From positions 1 through 24,851 of the forward strand of contig DCHS01000050.1 of the NCBI GenBank assembly GCA_002314875.1: a stretch of 24,851 nucleotides of DNA. Reading direction: 5' to 3'. The notes beneath the pieces were generated by a model. The model was not told where the DNA came from. It did no database searches and saw only the letters and a program-made list of their open reading frames with translations. The translations under genes and the position numbers were made by a program. This document shows positions 22,539-24,851 of the stretch, piece after piece. Numbering within the stretch: position 1 is the first letter of the stretch; each line of letters opens with the position of its first letter. This stretch comes from Prevotellaceae bacterium UBA1746 (GTDB lineage Bacteria > Bacteroidota > Bacteroidia > Bacteroidales > Bacteroidaceae).

Positions 22539-23276
22539 TTATCGGTTAATGAAGAGCACTCGGATAAGGAATTCGATATTGCCCACAATATATCGACGCC
22601 ACATACGGCGAGGTTCTTTAAGGAGACGGTAGCACCATTCCAAAGAATGTTCTTGCCACCAACGCGGAGCACGTTTCACGGTTCCAGCATAGAAATCAAA
22701 AACAGCACCGATAGTCCCCACATGGCAATGGATATCCAAATCCTGCCAGTGTTGATAAGTCCATTTCTCTTGCTTCGGCGCAGTCATACCCACCCACAGC
22801 AAATCTGGATTTGCGGTATTGATTGCATTAATGATATTGGCATCATCCTCTTCAGAAAACGCTGCTTTATATGGAGGAGAATAAGTGATGACATCCAAAT
22901 GGGGATAGTCCTTCAAGGCACGCTCTCGTATCAAAGTCAGAACGTTCTCACTAGATCCCATAAACATCACTTTCAATCGCTTGCCTTGTTCTTTCGCACG
23001 CTCTTCCAGACGATTCATCTCAAAGACAAACAGATCCCAACCGGCAATGCGTTCCTCTGGCTGGCAGTTCGCCTTTATCCAACGGCATGCCATCACGATA
23101 CTGGCCCCATCAGGAACCACAGCATCGCACTTTGTCAAAGCCTCAGCAAACAACTCATCTTTTTGAGCGTTGTTATAGCTGAAAGCATTGATCGTGTTTA
23201 TCAGGACCTTCCCGTCAGGAAGTTCTGATAACTGCTCCTTATTTATTATTATAGATAATGTCTTAAGATGTAACAT
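22539..23276 (-). CDS. WecG/TagA/CpsF family glycosyltransferase
   Basis: The 245-residue product carries the family marks in order: INTINAFSYNNA, CDAVVPDGASIVMACRW, RIAGWDLF, FMGSSENV, YSPPYKAAF, LLWVGMTAPKQEKW, VGTIGAVFDFYAGTVKRAP and LEWCYRLLKEPRRMWRRY. Members (GT26) transfer ManNAc, ManNAcA or another sugar to a polyprenyl-linked first sugar. Here it would act after the WcaJ-type initiator encoded 11 bp downstream. It is a soluble protein that associates with the membrane through its C-terminus. It starts 2 bp after the upstream nucleotidyltransferase gene, so translation is probably coupled. Confidence 0.92.
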   Translation of the reverse strand: MLHLKTLSIIINKEQLSELPDGKVLINTINAFSYNNAQKDELFAEALTKCDAVVPDGASIVMACRWIKANCQPEERIAGWDLFVFEMNRLEERAKEQGKRLKVMFMGSSENVLTLIRERALKDYPHLDVITYSPPYKAAFSEEDDANIINAINTANPDLLWVGMTAPKQEKWTYQHWQDLDIHCHVGTIGAVFDFYAGTVKRAPRWWQEHSLEWCYRLLKEPRRMWRRYIVGNIEFLIRVLFINR

Positions 23277-23278
23277 TA

Positions 23279-24406
23279 TTATATCTTATTATAGCCATGT
23301 CTATGCATCCAGAACTGATGTCCAAGCTTCCAGAAAGGCATGGCGAGAATTTCCCGAGGATAAGCGGAAAGAAAACGGAAGCTGCGAACCATGATTTGCC
23401 CAAAACGTAAAGAAGAGCCACCCTCTTGTGAAATGCTCTGTCGCTCATCGTAATGGCCGAAGTTACCTGCTGCCATAATCTCTTGCAGTAAGAAACGGCC
23501 AGCCTTTTCGTTGGCTTTACATAGCATATGGGACTCGTCAAGACCAAAAACGGTCTGCAACACCCACATCGTGGCTGCAGTAAAACGTCTCATGCCGATA
23601 TCCTTCAACGTTTTCATGCTGTCAACTCGCTCCTCGTCTGTTTTTGTTGCCAGAAGGACATAATAGTAATCAAGAAGCTGACGCAAGCCGATTCCTTCAG
23701 CAAATAGATGACGATAGATATGAACCAGAACAAACACGCGGTCCATTTTCAAAGAAGGAACATAGAATCCGAACTTATCGCTTACCCTATGCCATTCTCG
23801 ATGCTTCCATTCCTGTTCAAAGAAACGCTGCAAACGACGATTTGCCAAAGGTGCATACATCCAAGACGGGGTAAAATGCACCTCAATGTCCTTGCCATTG
23901 ATTGGGAACGGCATGTGATGATATACAATCTCCTTGGGTTTAACCAATTTCTTGCAATACGCAACAATCGTCTTACGGCGGTCGCTCAAAGTTTGGTTGT
24001 TGCTGTCATCCTGCGGCCAAACCCAGGCATCGATATCCCCAGAAGTGCGTAAGGATGGATCGGGATAGAGGCGTGCGATACCCTGCCCTTTCAAAATACA
24101 GACATCGAAGCCTTCTTTCTCAAAGATCCGGGTAAGAATAGAAGCATCCTTATCCAACTCTGCATTCTTCTGAGGAATGTCATCAACGAGCATACTCCAT
24201 TTCGTCAGGAAAGGAAGACTAGCTGTCTTACAGTTACCGTGCATCACCGCTTGGGAAACACCACGATAGCCAATGCCCAACAGCGATTGCTTTTGAAGCA
24301 TCTCCACCAGTTTTGGCCATTCTTCTGCTGTCGGTTGCTCAGAAAAGCGCTCCCGACTTCCCACTGCGATTTGCAGTAGTTCGAAAAACTTATCCTCGAT
24401 TACCAT
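23279..24406 (-). CDS. Nucleotidyltransferase-fold protein (PF14907-type)
   Basis: The product is 375 residues from the ATG at 24406. A GTG at 24442 would overlap the upstream gene by 43 bases and is less likely; from the ATG the overlap is 7 bases. The central ILKGQGIARLYPDPSLRTSGDIDAWV has the LKG...R..GDID pattern of the uncharacterised NTP_transf_5 family, a pol-beta-like fold in which the two Asp bind metal. HHMPFPINGKDIEVHFTP supplies a likely third acidic residue. The remainder is helical. The reaction is not known for the family, and its position inside an exopolysaccharide operon suggests a role in glycan assembly or its control. It could also modify a nucleotide-sugar or a protein. 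Confidence 0.75.
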   Translation of the reverse strand: MVIEDKFFELLQIAVGSRERFSEQPTAEEWPKLVEMLQKQSLLGIGYRGVSQAVMHGNCKTASLPFLTKWSMLVDDIPQKNAELDKDASILTRIFEKEGFDVCILKGQGIARLYPDPSLRTSGDIDAWVWPQDDSNNQTLSDRRKTIVAYCKKLVKPKEIVYHHMPFPINGKDIEVHFTPSWMYAPLANRRLQRFFEQEWKHREWHRVSDKFGFYVPSLKMDRVFVLVHIYRHLFAEGIGLRQLLDYYYVLLATKTDEERVDSMKTLKDIGMRRFTAATMWVLQTVFGLDESHMLCKANEKAGRFLLQEIMAAGNFGHYDERQSISQEGGSSLRFGQIMVRSFRFLSAYPREILAMPFWKLGHQFWMHRHGYNKI

Positions 24407-24851
24407 CTTCGCGGTTGAAACTTCTCTTTTGTCCGGCGCCACATCTGGGCCAGATAACGACGATAGAAAGCCATTCTTGATCTATCAGTTCCAATTTGAA
24501 TACCAAAGGTTTCCGCTAAAGACTCCTTATAAATATGAGTATCCAAGGTCATCTTGACATCGTTATCTACATTCTTATCGTGAATCACCTCAATCCACAT
24601 CGGGTGCTCTTTATCGTGAATATGCTCCACATACGCCAAACCCTTCTCTTCCAACAGGAAATGGCTGCCATAGCCATAGCAAGTCTTCGGACTTTGTCCC
24701 GTTGTTACCCTTTCACTGCAACTCATAAAGTGATTGTTGGAATAGAGAATTCTCGTCGCCATTTTAAGTTCAGTGAAAAATTGGAGACCATAGTCAAAGG
24801 ACAGGAAGAAACTAGTCTTTTTATTATCTACTGCATGTTTCTGCACCCGAG
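24400..24851 (-). CDS. Unknown protein, 5' end beyond the window
   Basis: The open frame runs off the right edge without a stop, so the true start is not in view or is an internal codon. The nearest candidates are a GTG at 24846 and the Met of MATRILYSNN further in. About 150 residues are visible, ending in a basic tail (RRYLAQMWRRTKEKFQPRRW). No membrane segment, signal or motif was recognised. The stop overlaps the start of the nucleotidyltransferase gene, indicating an operon with coupled translation. It may be a partner of that protein or the C-terminal part of a longer enzyme. Confidence 0.55.
   Translation of the reverse strand, partial: RVQKHAVDNKKTSFFLSFDYGLQFFTELKMATRILYSNNHFMSCSERVTTGQSPKTCYGYGSHFLLEEKGLAYVEHIHDKEHPMWIEVIHDKNVDNDVKMTLDTHIYKESLAETFGIQIGTDRSRMAFYRRYLAQMWRRTKEKFQPRRW

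Noticed and set aside
1..24851. CRISPR array, prophage, insertion sequence or integrase
   Set aside because: No regularly spaced repeats, transposase, integrase or phage structural motifs were seen.

Overview
The window looks like a chromosomal segment of a Bacteroidota bacterium, most likely a Prevotella-like member of the Bacteroidales. Four things point there. Promoters follow the Bacteroidetes pattern: a TTTG or TTG -33 element, about 20 bp, then a TAnnTTTG -7 box. There is little Shine-Dalgarno signal. Secreted proteins end in a WYDLxGR...GK tail. The gene families (rSAM/lipoprotein pair, OmpA with a Pro/Glu linker, WcaJ-type initiator ending in GEENAY) are typical of the group. I see no prophage, insertion sequence or CRISPR array.

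Layout from left to right. 1-2100: a small outer-membrane barrel gene, thiL (TTG start) and a tRNA-Phe with its own promoter, a leader hairpin and a terminator. 2102-3855 (minus): a likely operon of a 60-residue lipoprotein, a cytidylyltransferase-like protein and a secreted GH43 glycosidase. 4085-5787 (plus): a 179-residue lipoprotein and a radical SAM/SPASM enzyme, transcribed divergently from the 60-residue lipoprotein. 5834-6877 (minus): a secreted endonuclease/exonuclease/phosphatase-fold protein. 7007-8161 (plus): a FucO-like iron alcohol dehydrogenase. 8229-9809 (minus) and 10148-14130 (plus): divergent units, one for a secreted protein with an internal duplication, the other for a GH84 N-acetylglucosaminidase followed by coaX. 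14212-18091 (minus): an AMP-ligase/ACP/acyltransferase fusion, a hemolysin III-type membrane protein and an HD-domain protein. 18234-19636 (minus): a nitroreductase and an AraC regulator. 19804-20928 (minus): OmpA-like protein. 21124-24851 (minus): the distal part of an exopolysaccharide operon, cut by the window edge.

The most interesting locus is 3673-5787. The radical SAM/SPASM enzyme sits beside a lipoprotein carrying MYGCP just after its lipobox. The divergent 60-residue lipoprotein carries MYGVP near its C-terminus, and the two units share a symmetric back-to-back promoter region. My inference is that the MYGxP segment is a recognition or modification site and that the mini-lipoprotein is a second client of the enzyme. 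The rSAM/lipoprotein pairing is a known Bacteroidetes theme; the extra client and shared promoter would be the new part.

Other structures that genes do not explain are a perfect 16-bp inverted repeat between the acyl-ligase fusion and the hemolysin III gene, a structured leader before the GH84 gene, a long stem in the leader of the rSAM-associated lipoprotein, and a hairpin in the tRNA-Phe precursor. All functional statements rest on reading motifs by eye; no database search was run.
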